Part shown: piece by piece, positions 29,184-38,310 of the stretch
Layout of the letters: every line of letters starts with the position of its first letter
How positions within the stretch are numbered: the stretch's first letter is position 1
Source of the DNA: Psychrobacter sp. P11G3
GTDB lineage: Bacteria; Pseudomonadota; Gammaproteobacteria; Pseudomonadales; Moraxellaceae
NCBI RefSeq assembly: GCF_001435845.1
Contig: NZ_CM003596.1
Span: 124,001 to 188,000, forward strand
Direction of reading: 5' to 3'
Length of the DNA: 64,000 nucleotides
Notes under the pieces: model-generated
Told to the model about the DNA's origin: nothing
The model's input: the letters and a program-made list of their open reading frames with translations, nothing else
Database searches by the model: none
Translations under genes and position numbers: made by a program

Positions 29184-31321
29184 TGTTAAAAAGAGTATTA
29201 ATATGTGCCAATCCTGATCTCAACTATATTGATGGATCTTCTATTTGGGCACAGACCATCGCTTTAGCAACTGCGGCCACTACTAAAGCACAAGTGGATT
29301 TCATCGCAAAAAGTACACCAGAACGTGATGAGTTGTTTGCACCACTGAAAACTGAAAAACATATTAATATTATTGATGGTTCTAAACATCAGTATTGGCA
29401 AGGTAAGAGCTACAAACGCCTGTCTTTACCTATGATGGCTGATCTTGCAGTTGCCCTAAATCATATCAATACCTACGATGTTATTATTGTCCGAGGTCTG
29501 GAAATTGCTACTCAGCTGCTAAATTTTCCTGAGATACTCTCTAAGTGTTGGATGTATTTAACCGATATACCGCAGAGCATATCAGATTATGATGATGAAT
29601 TGCGTTGCACTATGCAGAATATCGGTCAAGGTTGCCAAAAGATATTATGTCAAACAGAAGGTTTCAAAACTCTATGGCAAGCATTAGTCCCTAGTCTCAT
29701 GGAAGACAAGTTCAGTCTATATACTCCAGTTATACCAGATATCCCTGATGATTTGTCTTTGATAATTGAACGTCCTATACGTGCCATATATGCTGGAAAA
29801 TTTAAGGCAGACTGGATGACCATGGAAATGGTCAATGCCTGGTCTGCAGTTCATCATAAGGTTGATTTTAGCGAACTTATAATGATCGGAGATAAAATTC
29901 ACAATGAACCAAATCAATCTAATTATCAACAAGATATGCGGAATGCTTTAGAGGATACAGAAGGGTTGCTTTGGCTTGGTGCCCAATCTCGAGAGACAGT
30001 ACAGCAAGAGCTTCAACAGGCAAGAATAGGACTGTCTTGGCGCTCAGAAAGTATGAACGATACTGTAGAGTATTCTACTAAAATCCTAGAGTATGGTGGC
30101 GCAGGCTGTGCGGCTATTCTTAATCGCAATGCGTTGCATGAGCAGCTATTAGGGGTAGACTATCCGTTATTCGCTAATAGTGCTGAGGAGTTTTCTCGTC
30201 AGCTGATTCGAGCATTAAAAAATCCTGATATTACTCAGCAGGCAGCGAATACTTTACAACAACTGGCGAAGCGTCATACTTTCTCCACACGTGTGAATGA
30301 CATACAGTACTGGTTAGCACAAGCACCTGATGTATTTAAACCTGCAAAGAAGACACGCATACTAGTAGCAGGGCATGACCTCAAGTTTTTTACTTTATTA
30401 CAAAGTAAGCTAGAAGCTACTGGAAACTTTGAGTTTTTCATTGATCAGTGGCAAGGGCATGATAAGCATGATGAAGCACAAAGTCGTAAGTTATTAGAGC
30501 AAGTAGATATCATATTCTGTGAATGGTGTTTGGGAAATCTGAAATGGTACTCTAATAATAAAATGCCACATCAGCGCCTTATAGGTCGTTTTCATGCACA
30601 AGAAGCACGTGTACCTTATATGGGAGAAGCGAACTGGGATGCCATTGATCATATTGGATTTGTTAGTGAGCATATTCGTAAGCAAGCGTTAGATGTATTT
30701 GAGGGTTTTCCTACAGACAAGACATCAGTAATACCAAATTATTTAGATATCAATAAGTTTACTCCTAAGAAAAAAACTGGTGAAGCGCGTTATACGTTAG
30801 GAATGATAGGAGTAGCTCCTCAGAGTAAGCGTTTAGATCGTGCGCTTGATTTATTAGAGACATTACTTGAAAAAGATAGTAGATATTGTTTGCGAGTGAA
30901 AGGCAAAAACCCGCTTGACTACAATTGGTTACTACAGCGTAAAGACGAATTGGATTATTATCAGCAAGTTTTCAAACGTATTAATAGTAATTCTAAGCTG
31001 AGACATAAAGTAATATTTGACCCACCAGGCGACGATGTGAATGAGTGGTTTACTATGGTAGGCTTTATTCTCTCTCCATCTGATTTTGAGTCGTTCCATA
31101 TGGCGATAGGTGAAGGCATACTGACAGGTGCTGTACCTATTATTTGGAACTGGGAAGGTGCTGCAGAAATTTGGGGTAAAGAAAACGTAATATTCTCAAT
31201 AAAAGAAGCTAAAAATGTTGTCTTATCTGAACTTCAAGCAGATTCTACTATTCATTGTATTTCAGAAAAACACTCTTCCACCAGCATTGTTTCAAAGTGG
31301 ATAGATGTAATAAGCATCTAA
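29183..31321 (+). CDS. Double GT-B glycosyltransferase (two tandem modules)
   Basis: The 712-residue protein appears to consist of two glycosyltransferase modules. Residues 1 to about 385 start RVLICANPDLNYIDGSSIW and include AIYAGKFKADWM and YSTKILEYGGAGCAAILNR, typical of the GT4-like nucleotide-binding half. Residues from about 389 restart with TRILVAGHDLKFF, then FCEWCLGNLKWYS, VIPNYLDINKFTP, LGMIGVAPQSKRLDRALD and SPSDFESFHMAIGEG. It is paralogous to the gene at 33820-35988, with the same split near residue 390. It overlaps the previous stop by one base, so translation is coupled. Two modules could add two different sugars or act as a polymerase; this cannot be decided here. Confidence 0.8.
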   Translation: MLKRVLICANPDLNYIDGSSIWAQTIALATAATTKAQVDFIAKSTPERDELFAPLKTEKHINIIDGSKHQYWQGKSYKRLSLPMMADLAVALNHINTYDVIIVRGLEIATQLLNFPEILSKCWMYLTDIPQSISDYDDELRCTMQNIGQGCQKILCQTEGFKTLWQALVPSLMEDKFSLYTPVIPDIPDDLSLIIERPIRAIYAGKFKADWMTMEMVNAWSAVHHKVDFSELIMIGDKIHNEPNQSNYQQDMRNALEDTEGLLWLGAQSRETVQQELQQARIGLSWRSESMNDTVEYSTKILEYGGAGCAAILNRNALHEQLLGVDYPLFANSAEEFSRQLIRALKNPDITQQAANTLQQLAKRHTFSTRVNDIQYWLAQAPDVFKPAKKTRILVAGHDLKFFTLLQSKLEATGNFEFFIDQWQGHDKHDEAQSRKLLEQVDIIFCEWCLGNLKWYSNNKMPHQRLIGRFHAQEARVPYMGEANWDAIDHIGFVSEHIRKQALDVFEGFPTDKTSVIPNYLDINKFTPKKKTGEARYTLGMIGVAPQSKRLDRALDLLETLLEKDSRYCLRVKGKNPLDYNWLLQRKDELDYYQQVFKRINSNSKLRHKVIFDPPGDDVNEWFTMVGFILSPSDFESFHMAIGEGILTGAVPIIWNWEGAAEIWGKENVIFSIKEAKNVVLSELQADSTIHCISEKHSSTSIVSKWIDVISI

Positions 31322-31384
31322 TCTTATAGTATGTTATGTGCTATCAAGTAACAGATTATATAAATAACTATAGAGGATAATAAA

Positions 31385-32614
31385 ATGAATAAAAATAAAA
31401 AGATAGTAGGGGTCACTTTTTTCAGTGTATTACAAGGACTTTCTAACAAGTATGTAATTCATAATAAGGATTATAAAGACTACGTTGATGATCTGTTCGA
31501 AGAAAAAAGGTTAGATTTAAAAACAGAAATATTTTTTAAAATAAGTCTTCCTTCATTACAGAGTATGGATAAGCAGGGATGTTCATACAATCACTATATA
31601 TTGTACTCAAAACAGCTGCCAGAAAAATATAAGAGGAATATAATAGAATCTATAAACAAGTATTCATTCCTTAGAGGGGTTGAAATTGATGATTACATAG
31701 ATTTCGACATTAAAAGTATACTTAATGAGGACGTAGACAAAGGAGAAGTCTTTGCTTATTTTGGATTAGACGATGATGATTTAATTTCAATTGATTACTT
31801 ACAAAAGATAAAAGATTATGTGAATAAAGAATTTATAGGTTTTAATATATGTTTATCAAAAGGTTTCTCTGGCTATTATGATGGTGAAGTATCTAATGTT
31901 CGAGAGTTAAGGTTTCCATTCATAAATATTGGACAAGCTAGAATTTGTAATAGAGAAAGTAATGGTAATATTTATATACCCAATAAAGGTAGCCATATGA
32001 GAACTGATGAAAAATGTCCTACTGTAATTGATTCAACTTCTCCAACATTTTTCTGGCTACGCCATCATATGCAGGATACATTTAGTACAGCTAATAAATC
32101 TGAGATAAAAACTAAAATAAATAGAGATTTAGATGAACATAACTATCCAAAATCCTCAATTTTAGCTAAGTTTCCAATATTAAAAGAATATATGATACCT
32201 ACGAATTTATTTTTAAAATCAACGCGTAAAAATATTCTATTAGACAACAGAAAAGCTGTTGAAAAAATTCCTTTAAGCATATCATCTGAAAAAAATATAG
32301 ATGGTCATCTGGTTGTCAAATACTCTTTAAGTAATTTAGATGGTATTTCTCGTAGACAAGCTTTAGCAGTTTTCGAACTATCAAAGAGCCTAAGTGAAAA
32401 TGAGGCTAACTTAGCAGGTTTAACTAAATCTAAAGTAGGTTATTACAGGTATTTCAATACTGCTGGTAGTAATATAAATGGAACATTTTCATTGTATTTA
32501 CCAGAAGGTGTTAATTTGACTAGTATTAGTCTTATGAAGTGGGCTGATGAAAGTGTTTTATTAGATACTATAGAAGTTTTTGAAGCTAATAATAACATAA
32601 TAAATCATGTATAA
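31385..32614 (+). CDS. Putative rhamnosyltransferase-like glycosyltransferase with C-terminal accessory module
   Basis: This 409-residue product resembles the putative rhamnosyl transferase family. It has HYILYSKQLPEKYKRN, then the acidic cluster AYFGLDDDDLISIDYLQ near residue 127 (a DxD-type metal and nucleotide-sugar site), then GFNICLSKGFSGYYDG. The last 110 residues or so (293-402) look like a separate domain with LVVKYSL, ALAVFELS, YYRYFNTAGS and LPEGVNLTSISL. Its order of features matches the repeats of the 1114-residue transferase (LVIK, KAVL, YFKYIPST, VPDGVSQIRL). The DNA is markedly AT-rich. ATG follows GAGGATAATAAA. Confidence 0.72.
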   Translation: MNKNKKIVGVTFFSVLQGLSNKYVIHNKDYKDYVDDLFEEKRLDLKTEIFFKISLPSLQSMDKQGCSYNHYILYSKQLPEKYKRNIIESINKYSFLRGVEIDDYIDFDIKSILNEDVDKGEVFAYFGLDDDDLISIDYLQKIKDYVNKEFIGFNICLSKGFSGYYDGEVSNVRELRFPFINIGQARICNRESNGNIYIPNKGSHMRTDEKCPTVIDSTSPTFFWLRHHMQDTFSTANKSEIKTKINRDLDEHNYPKSSILAKFPILKEYMIPTNLFLKSTRKNILLDNRKAVEKIPLSISSEKNIDGHLVVKYSLSNLDGISRRQALAVFELSKSLSENEANLAGLTKSKVGYYRYFNTAGSNINGTFSLYLPEGVNLTSISLMKWADESVLLDTIEVFEANNNIINHV

Positions 32615-32735
32615 GTTTTGGAAGTGATTTAGCTCTAGCTTCTACTAAGAATGAATATACTATTGAGTCATCACCTATACAGTCTGAATATAAGATATGG
32701 TAAGCATATAAATAGTCAAGATGATAGGGTTATAG

Positions 32736-32939
32736 GGTAATACTTACTCAGACAGTCGTTACCCTGCATTGCCTGAGCTATCGACAAAATTGTCTGAATA
32801 TATTGAAGTATATATGGATAATACTATAGGACAAGTAGAAAAAGATATCCGTAAGGATTGGTCACAAATGTATGGTTTCGACATGAAGTATTATGCTTTA
32901 GAGAAACGATTAAAGTTGCTTATAAAGCAGATTAAATAA
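32736..32939 (+). pseudogene. Probable remnant of a deleted gene (C-terminal fragment)
   Basis: A 67-codon open stretch without a proper start, following a TAG at 32733, encodes a protein-like C-terminus: YSDSRYPALPELS, YIEVYMDNTIGQVEKDI, WSQMYGFDMKYYALEKRL. An earlier stretch in another frame (about 32611-32703: FGSDLALASTKNEYTIE) also looks coding-like and ends in a stop. Together they suggest an old, frame-broken gene between two transferase genes. The family is not recognised; a glycan-modifying enzyme is a guess. An internal ATG at 32814 could also start a 41-residue peptide, which is less likely. Confidence 0.4.
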
Positions 32940-33049
32940 CATTATAAGGTAAGCTTTAATTATTTATATCATAGATTTGTTAAATCTCAATTATCTGTTA
33001 CTTTATAATATTAAATTGATATATAGATCTAATTCTGGAAGAGGTATGC

Positions 33050-33727
33050 ATGAGGACAATAAAAGATGAGCAAGATCTAAAAAAATACATTTATAACTTA
33101 GAAAGAGAAAATGAATCACTTAAAAAATCTCATAGCTATAGATTAGGTAAGTCATTAATAAATGTAAAGGATAATCTACTAGAAAAGAATTTCAAAACCC
33201 TAGTACCTGCTTCTAAAAAAATATTAGAAGCAATAAAGAAAGCTGATAAAAAACCAAACCATATCGCTGTCGATGTCACCAGAATGGGTGGTTCAGTGAT
33301 TGAGAGTAACACCAATACGGTACTCAATATAAATTCAAATGATATTCAAGACAGTATTCAACACTACTTTGTCCCTAAGATTAAATATAGAAAAGTAGTA
33401 GGCGTATTTTCTACAGATATTGGCATAAGTGATGAACGTGCAGATATATTACTGTCCCCTGATAACTATAAAGAAGTCATTGCTAAATCAAATATTGATT
33501 TTCTAGTATTTGACTTGCAAGCTTTAAAAGATAACACTCTTTGGTTTGCTTTCGGTACTCATGATTCAATATTTTTACTTAGAAGCGTTGTGCTCAGTAT
33601 TAAAAGCCAGCCCTCTATTGTCAAAGTCTTAATAGAGAATGAAGACATTACTTTATTTCCTTTACTATCCAAACTAAAAGATCTCAATTTCTTTGATGTG
33701 ATCCAAAGCACCAGTTTTGTAGCTTAA
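33050..33727 (+). CDS. Coiled-coil protein with DUF3880-like half domain, possible truncated glycosyltransferase
   Basis: Residues 1-45 are a short coiled coil ending in ESLKKSHSYRLGKSLI, a linker type common beside bacterial glycosyltransferase domains. Residues from about 115 (KVVGVFSTDIGISDERAD, IDFLVFDLQALKDNTLWF, VLIENEDITLFPLL) resemble the N-terminal half of the CgeB/DUF3880 proteins in this locus (VALISDELTA, FILVESAWCGHKDKW, VFWNKEDGAHF). The second, nucleotide-binding half is missing, so at 225 residues it may be truncated or an accessory subunit. ATG is well placed after GGAAGAGGTATGC. A weak 9-bp hairpin (33732-33763) follows. Confidence 0.6.
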   Translation: MRTIKDEQDLKKYIYNLERENESLKKSHSYRLGKSLINVKDNLLEKNFKTLVPASKKILEAIKKADKKPNHIAVDVTRMGGSVIESNTNTVLNINSNDIQDSIQHYFVPKIKYRKVVGVFSTDIGISDERADILLSPDNYKEVIAKSNIDFLVFDLQALKDNTLWFAFGTHDSIFLLRSVVLSIKSQPSIVKVLIENEDITLFPLLSKLKDLNFFDVIQSTSFVA

Positions 33728-33819
33728 GGCTTGTTGTTAGCATAAGTATTTTATCTAACAACAGGTAGCAGTAGGTAATTAAGCCACAGCATCGAATTTT
33801 CAGTTCTAGGTACAACTAT

Positions 33820-35988
33820 ATGAGTAATATTGCAGTTTTTGGTGATATATCGACCAACGGAATCGATGGTTCGTCCATCTGGTTACAGTCTATCTGTAAT
33901 GTGTTTGCCTCAGAGGACCATAATGTCTTTCTAATATTAAGAGACAAACCAATATTATCTAGTATAACGGATGGTCTTGATAGTACAGTAAGTGTTATAA
34001 ACCCTTGGCAGCAAAGCTATAGTGAGATAAGCAACGAAAATGCGATATCTCCTGAAGAGTTAATTACCTTATTGACAGCGATTGATCAACAAGAAATGCT
34101 TGATCATATCATTATGCGTGCCCCTAGATTTTTAGAAGAGCTTCATAGATATACTATAAAAGAAAAATCTTATGATTTGATTAATAAAGTAGATGCTTAT
34201 TTTGCAAAGCTGAACATATTCAATGACGATTATGACTTATCTGTACTATCAACCATTCGTTTCGCTATTAATAGATTGATAGTTCAGACTGAACAGATGC
34301 GTGATTATGCAGAGCAATTATTCCCTTTACTGGTAGGTAAAGTAATTGTTCTAAACCCTATGATCCCAAAAACGTATGATATCGACATTAATAAAGTCAT
34401 TCGCAAAATAGAGTGCAAATCTGTCATCTATGCAGGCAAGCTAGATACTAATTATCTAATAGAGGACTATATAGATAATGCACCGTTGGTAGGCACATTA
34501 GGGTTTGATGTTTCCTTAGTGGGTTCTAAATTCAATACAGTGAAGTCAGATAAACAGTTTAGAAATCGAGTCGAAAATAAGATTGAGAATAGTGATATAG
34601 AGTGGATTAAAGTATTAAACAGAGAACAGACGATACAAAAAGTATCAGAATCAACATTTTTAATCTCTATTAGAAATAAGCATTTTGACTCTGACAATGA
34701 GATATCTACCAAACTCCTAGAGAGCATAGCGGCAGGCACTTTACCGATTATTAATAAAAATAACGTTAATATCGGAATCGTTGGAGAAAACTATCCTTTA
34801 TTTGCAAATTCGTTTTCTGAGCTTTCTTCTACAATTATGAACTTCTCTTTGACAGAAGATAACTATAGAAGAGTACTTAGCAACGTTCAGACTCGAGTCG
34901 ATAAATATACATTCAAAAACATATATGACCGACAACTTAAAAAATTCTACGAGAAGAGTGTAGTCACTACAAGCTCGTCAGTTTTTTTAGAGAAAAAGAG
35001 AGTACTGATAGCGTCTCATGATAATAAGTTTTTAAACCAAGTTCTATTAGAGCTAAAAAATAATAAGCAAATTGAGATTAGATGTGATAACTGGAAAACC
35101 ACTTCGCAACATAATCAGAAAGTTTCTGAACAGTTATTGGATTGGGCAGATATTATTTTGTGTGAATGGGCAGTTGGCCCAGCAGTATTCTATAGTCAAA
35201 ATAAAAAGGAACATCAAAAGTTACTAGTTAGATTACATCGCTTTGAGATTACTACCGAGCGACCATATGAAATTAGAGCAGAAAACGTTGATAGCTTTAT
35301 AGTAGTCAGTGACTATATTAAGAACTTTTGCATAAAAAACTATCATTGGCATGAAGATATGATAACAGTTATGCCCCAGTTTGCTGATACTCATCACTTT
35401 GATCGCAGCAAAGTCTCTGGTTATGAATACAACTTAGGGCTGCTAGGTTGTATTCCAAGTCTAAAGAGGTTGGATAGAAGTTTAGATATATTAGAGGAGC
35501 TAAGGAAAGTAGATAAAAGGTATGTTTTGTATATCAAATCAAAGATGCCTTGGGAAGTACCATTTATCTGGAACAAAGAAGAAGAGCGAGCTTATTACTC
35601 TAAGCAACTAAATAGAATCGAGAGTTCCCAGTTATTAAGGGGTGCCGTAGTGTTTGACGATTATGGTAATGATGTTGCTGTATGGTTTAGAAAGATTGGT
35701 TGGATTTTATCGACTAGTGATATAGAGGGATGCCATACTGCTGTGGCAGAAGCAATGAGTTCTGGTAGTCAAGCAGCTGTATTTGACTGGCCAGGAGCGA
35801 AAGATGTTTATGCGCTAAATAAGATTTTTACTTCTTCTGTATCTGCGGCACGCCATATTAATAATCATAGTGAGTTTAGTAAAGGTCAGATACAATCACA
35901 AAGAGAATATTGTTTTAACAAGTTTGATATCAGTAAAACTTTGAGCTTTTACAATAATTTTATTTTTAATGAAAATATAAAATATTAA
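33820..35988 (+). CDS. Double GT-B glycosyltransferase, paralogue of the 29183-31321 gene
   Basis: The 722-residue protein has the same two-module plan: the N-terminal module has GDISTNGIDGSSIWLQS, VIYAGKLDTNYL and STKLLESIAAGTLPIINK. The second module starts near residue 391 with RVLIASHDNKFLNQ and has CEWAVGPAVFYSQNKKEHQK, LGLLGCIPSLKRLDRSLDIL and STSDIEGCHTAVAEAMSSG. Similarity to its paralogue is clear but moderate, so the duplication is old or they were acquired separately. The proteins may add different sugars. No signal peptide or membrane helices are visible, so it acts on the cytoplasmic side. Confidence 0.78.
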   Translation: MSNIAVFGDISTNGIDGSSIWLQSICNVFASEDHNVFLILRDKPILSSITDGLDSTVSVINPWQQSYSEISNENAISPEELITLLTAIDQQEMLDHIIMRAPRFLEELHRYTIKEKSYDLINKVDAYFAKLNIFNDDYDLSVLSTIRFAINRLIVQTEQMRDYAEQLFPLLVGKVIVLNPMIPKTYDIDINKVIRKIECKSVIYAGKLDTNYLIEDYIDNAPLVGTLGFDVSLVGSKFNTVKSDKQFRNRVENKIENSDIEWIKVLNREQTIQKVSESTFLISIRNKHFDSDNEISTKLLESIAAGTLPIINKNNVNIGIVGENYPLFANSFSELSSTIMNFSLTEDNYRRVLSNVQTRVDKYTFKNIYDRQLKKFYEKSVVTTSSSVFLEKKRVLIASHDNKFLNQVLLELKNNKQIEIRCDNWKTTSQHNQKVSEQLLDWADIILCEWAVGPAVFYSQNKKEHQKLLVRLHRFEITTERPYEIRAENVDSFIVVSDYIKNFCIKNYHWHEDMITVMPQFADTHHFDRSKVSGYEYNLGLLGCIPSLKRLDRSLDILEELRKVDKRYVLYIKSKMPWEVPFIWNKEEERAYYSKQLNRIESSQLLRGAVVFDDYGNDVAVWFRKIGWILSTSDIEGCHTAVAEAMSSGSQAAVFDWPGAKDVYALNKIFTSSVSAARHINNHSEFSKGQIQSQREYCFNKFDISKTLSFYNNFIFNENIKY

Positions 35989-36010
35989 GATAATCAAAAT
36001 ATAAAAAGAA

Positions 36011-36068
36011 CCCTATTTGATTTCACGTAAATGAACGAAGTTAAAATCGATAGGGACATTTTTTTAAT
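36011..36068 (+). terminator. Weak terminator-like hairpin
   Basis: CCCTAT-tt-GATTT can pair with AAATC-g-ATAGGG (arms ending at 36055), followed by ACATTTTTTT. The large loop and bulge make it weak; partial termination between the double GT gene and the hydrolase gene is possible. Confidence 0.4.
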
Positions 36069-36110
36069 AAAAAAAGCAAGTTTTTTTTGTAAGGCTGTCT
36101 GAGGTATTGT

Positions 36111-37043
36111 ATGAACTGTGATATTAATAGCATATTTTATAATGGAAAAAGCCTTTCTGTAGAAGTTTATAAGAATAGTGAAGTAGATTTTGCATTTTAT
36201 GTATTAATGGGTGATAAGAAATTAGATTCTAAGTGGTACTCTTTTAATGATATTTCTATTCTAAATATACCTTTAGAACCGAAAATTACTTATTCTCTAA
36301 TATTATTTTTTCGCCCAAGATCCGAAAAAACTAAAGAAGATGAGAAAATAGTTAGGAAATTCTTTTTCAAAATCGATACTAATGGTAACTCTAGTATTAT
36401 AAACGAGGAAGTACTTCATGAAACTGAGTTTTTTAAAATTTCAGAATATAATCAGGATTCTGATACGACATTTATAACGTTTAATTCGGCTCATACGGAT
36501 AAATCTTCTGATCCATTTGGAGGTGGATTTATTCTATCGCAAGGCTGGAACTTAATTAGCGTACGCAAACATAATAGAAATCCTTATCAAGAATTAAGTT
36601 TACAAAATTTCAAAGATATTGTAGGTCCAAAAGTATCTCAGAAGAAAGTTTTTACTTATGGAACTAGCTTGGGAGGCTACAGTAGTATATATTACGGTGG
36701 TGTAGTCAATGCTACAATAATTGCTGGTGCACCCAAATTATCTTTAATAACAAATTCCAATATTCGATATAGACATATTGAATATAAACATATTTCTATT
36801 AAGGATACTATAAAATCCATTAATCCTGTTTATATTATATATGATCCTCTTGTCAGTGGGGATGTGAATTTCATAAAAAAACATATACTGTCTGGTTACC
36901 CCCAGGCTAAATTTTTACCTGTTAAGGGCGGTACTCATTTGGTCATAAAGAAATTGCTTGAGAAAGGTATAATAAAAGATACTATTATAGATTTAGTAAA
37001 TAACAATATTTTTGAAGCTACGAATAGAATTATTACATCTTGA
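36111..37043 (+). CDS. Asp2-like alpha/beta hydrolase in the polysaccharide locus
   Basis: The nucleophile elbow FTYGTSLGGYSSIYYGG places a Ser near residue 184 in a GxSxGG context, followed by IIAGAPK. IYDPLVSGD and GGTHLVIKK supply plausible acid and His residues of a catalytic triad. The N-terminal 110 residues or so are a separate beta-rich region. This layout resembles the alpha/beta-hydrolase part of Asp2-type accessory-secretion proteins and related capsule-locus hydrolases; a sugar O-acetyl esterase or transferase role is inference. There is no signal peptide. The DNA is very AT-rich. ATG follows TGAGGTATTGT. The 253 bp after it are AT-rich and hold nothing recognisable. Confidence 0.65.
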   Translation: MNCDINSIFYNGKSLSVEVYKNSEVDFAFYVLMGDKKLDSKWYSFNDISILNIPLEPKITYSLILFFRPRSEKTKEDEKIVRKFFFKIDTNGNSSIINEEVLHETEFFKISEYNQDSDTTFITFNSAHTDKSSDPFGGGFILSQGWNLISVRKHNRNPYQELSLQNFKDIVGPKVSQKKVFTYGTSLGGYSSIYYGGVVNATIIAGAPKLSLITNSNIRYRHIEYKHISIKDTIKSINPVYIIYDPLVSGDVNFIKKHILSGYPQAKFLPVKGGTHLVIKKLLEKGIIKDTIIDLVNNNIFEATNRIITS

Positions 37044-37296
37044 TTGTTGGTATCTATAATAAGATTATATTTTGAGAATTTTTTTAAATGCTGATCAATA
37101 AAGATTGCTTTGAAAATTATTTCTTGTTTACTAAAATAATAATATTTTATATGAATTATTTCCTTACAGTTTCAGTATTCTTCCAAAATGTTCAATATTT
37201 TTTCAAGTAAAACTTTATTATTTTCCAATATAAGAGGTCTCTGCTGGTTTTACTAGTGCTTAAAATGAATGATAATTCTTTGTTTATAGGGGTGGT

Positions 37297-38310
37297 ATGT
37301 TAAGAATTAGAAATTTTTTCTCAGCAAATGTTAAAGTGGCTTTAATTAGCGATGAGCTTACTGCCATATCTCTAAGTAAAGAAGATGCTTATGTTCAATA
37401 TTTATCATTGAGTAGTTGTTTTTGGTTATTCAGATGTTCAAAGCCGGACTTTATCTTAGTCGAGTCAGCTTGGTGCGGTCACAAAGACAAATGGCGTTAT
37501 AAAATAGCTAACTACCCTGATTACTCTGAGCGCAGTAATGTTGAACTACGTAAACTCTTAGAGATGGCAGATAAGTACAATATTCCAGCAGTTTTCTGGA
37601 ATAAAGAAGATGGTGCTCACTTTAACCGTTTTATCGATTCTGCCAGTTTATTCAAATATATTCTGACTGTTGATGAAAACTGTGTTCAGCGATATCGTTC
37701 TATATTAGGTAAGAGCGTAAAAGTAGGGATTCTGCCTTTTGCAGTCCAGCCTAAGTTTCATCATCCAACTTCCTTGCCCCCTCGTTATAACCAGAGCTTA
37801 TTTGTTGGTAGCTATAGTCACCATATACATAACTTACGGCAACAGTGGCAGGATATGGCATTTACTGCAGCTTCTCCCTATGGGCTAACTATTGTTGATC
37901 GCAATTCTGATCGTAAGTCTGACGTTTATCGTTATCCTAACTTACCTAATATGACTTTAAAATCTGCTGTACCTTATGATAAAACAGGTGAACTATTCAG
38001 ACAGTACTCACACTGTCTCAATGTGAACACTGTGACTGACTCTCCAAGTATGTTTTCCCGTCGTTTGATTGAGATTATGGCTTGTGGACGACTAGCAGTG
38101 ACCAATCCTAGTTTGTCGGTCAGTACTCGCTTTGAAGGTATGTGTGAAGTCATTGATAGTAAAGAGCAAGCAGGTGAATTATTTGCACAATTATCTAGAG
38201 GTTATACTACACAGCAGATAGAAATGATGCGCTATGCTAGCAACCATGTATTGCAAAATTATAATTACAATAAATGGATTAAGAACATCGTTGAGTTTAT
38301 TGAGCTATAG
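37297..38310 (+). CDS. CgeB/DUF3880-like glycosyltransferase
   Basis: This 337-residue protein is a stand-alone version of the transferase domain in the 1114-residue protein. Shared landmarks in order are FILVESAWCGHKDKWRYKIA, PAVFWNKEDGAHFNRFID, LPFAVQPKFHHP, LFVGSYSHH, LTIVDRNSD and NTVTDSPSMFSRRLIEIMAC. The last segment resembles the nucleotide-binding end of GT-B transferases. It lacks the repeat modules. ATG follows TAGGGGTGGT. It is the last cassette gene before galU, 71 bp upstream. Confidence 0.8.
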   Translation: MLRIRNFFSANVKVALISDELTAISLSKEDAYVQYLSLSSCFWLFRCSKPDFILVESAWCGHKDKWRYKIANYPDYSERSNVELRKLLEMADKYNIPAVFWNKEDGAHFNRFIDSASLFKYILTVDENCVQRYRSILGKSVKVGILPFAVQPKFHHPTSLPPRYNQSLFVGSYSHHIHNLRQQWQDMAFTAASPYGLTIVDRNSDRKSDVYRYPNLPNMTLKSAVPYDKTGELFRQYSHCLNVNTVTDSPSMFSRRLIEIMACGRLAVTNPSLSVSTRFEGMCEVIDSKEQAGELFAQLSRGYTTQQIEMMRYASNHVLQNYNYNKWIKNIVEFIEL

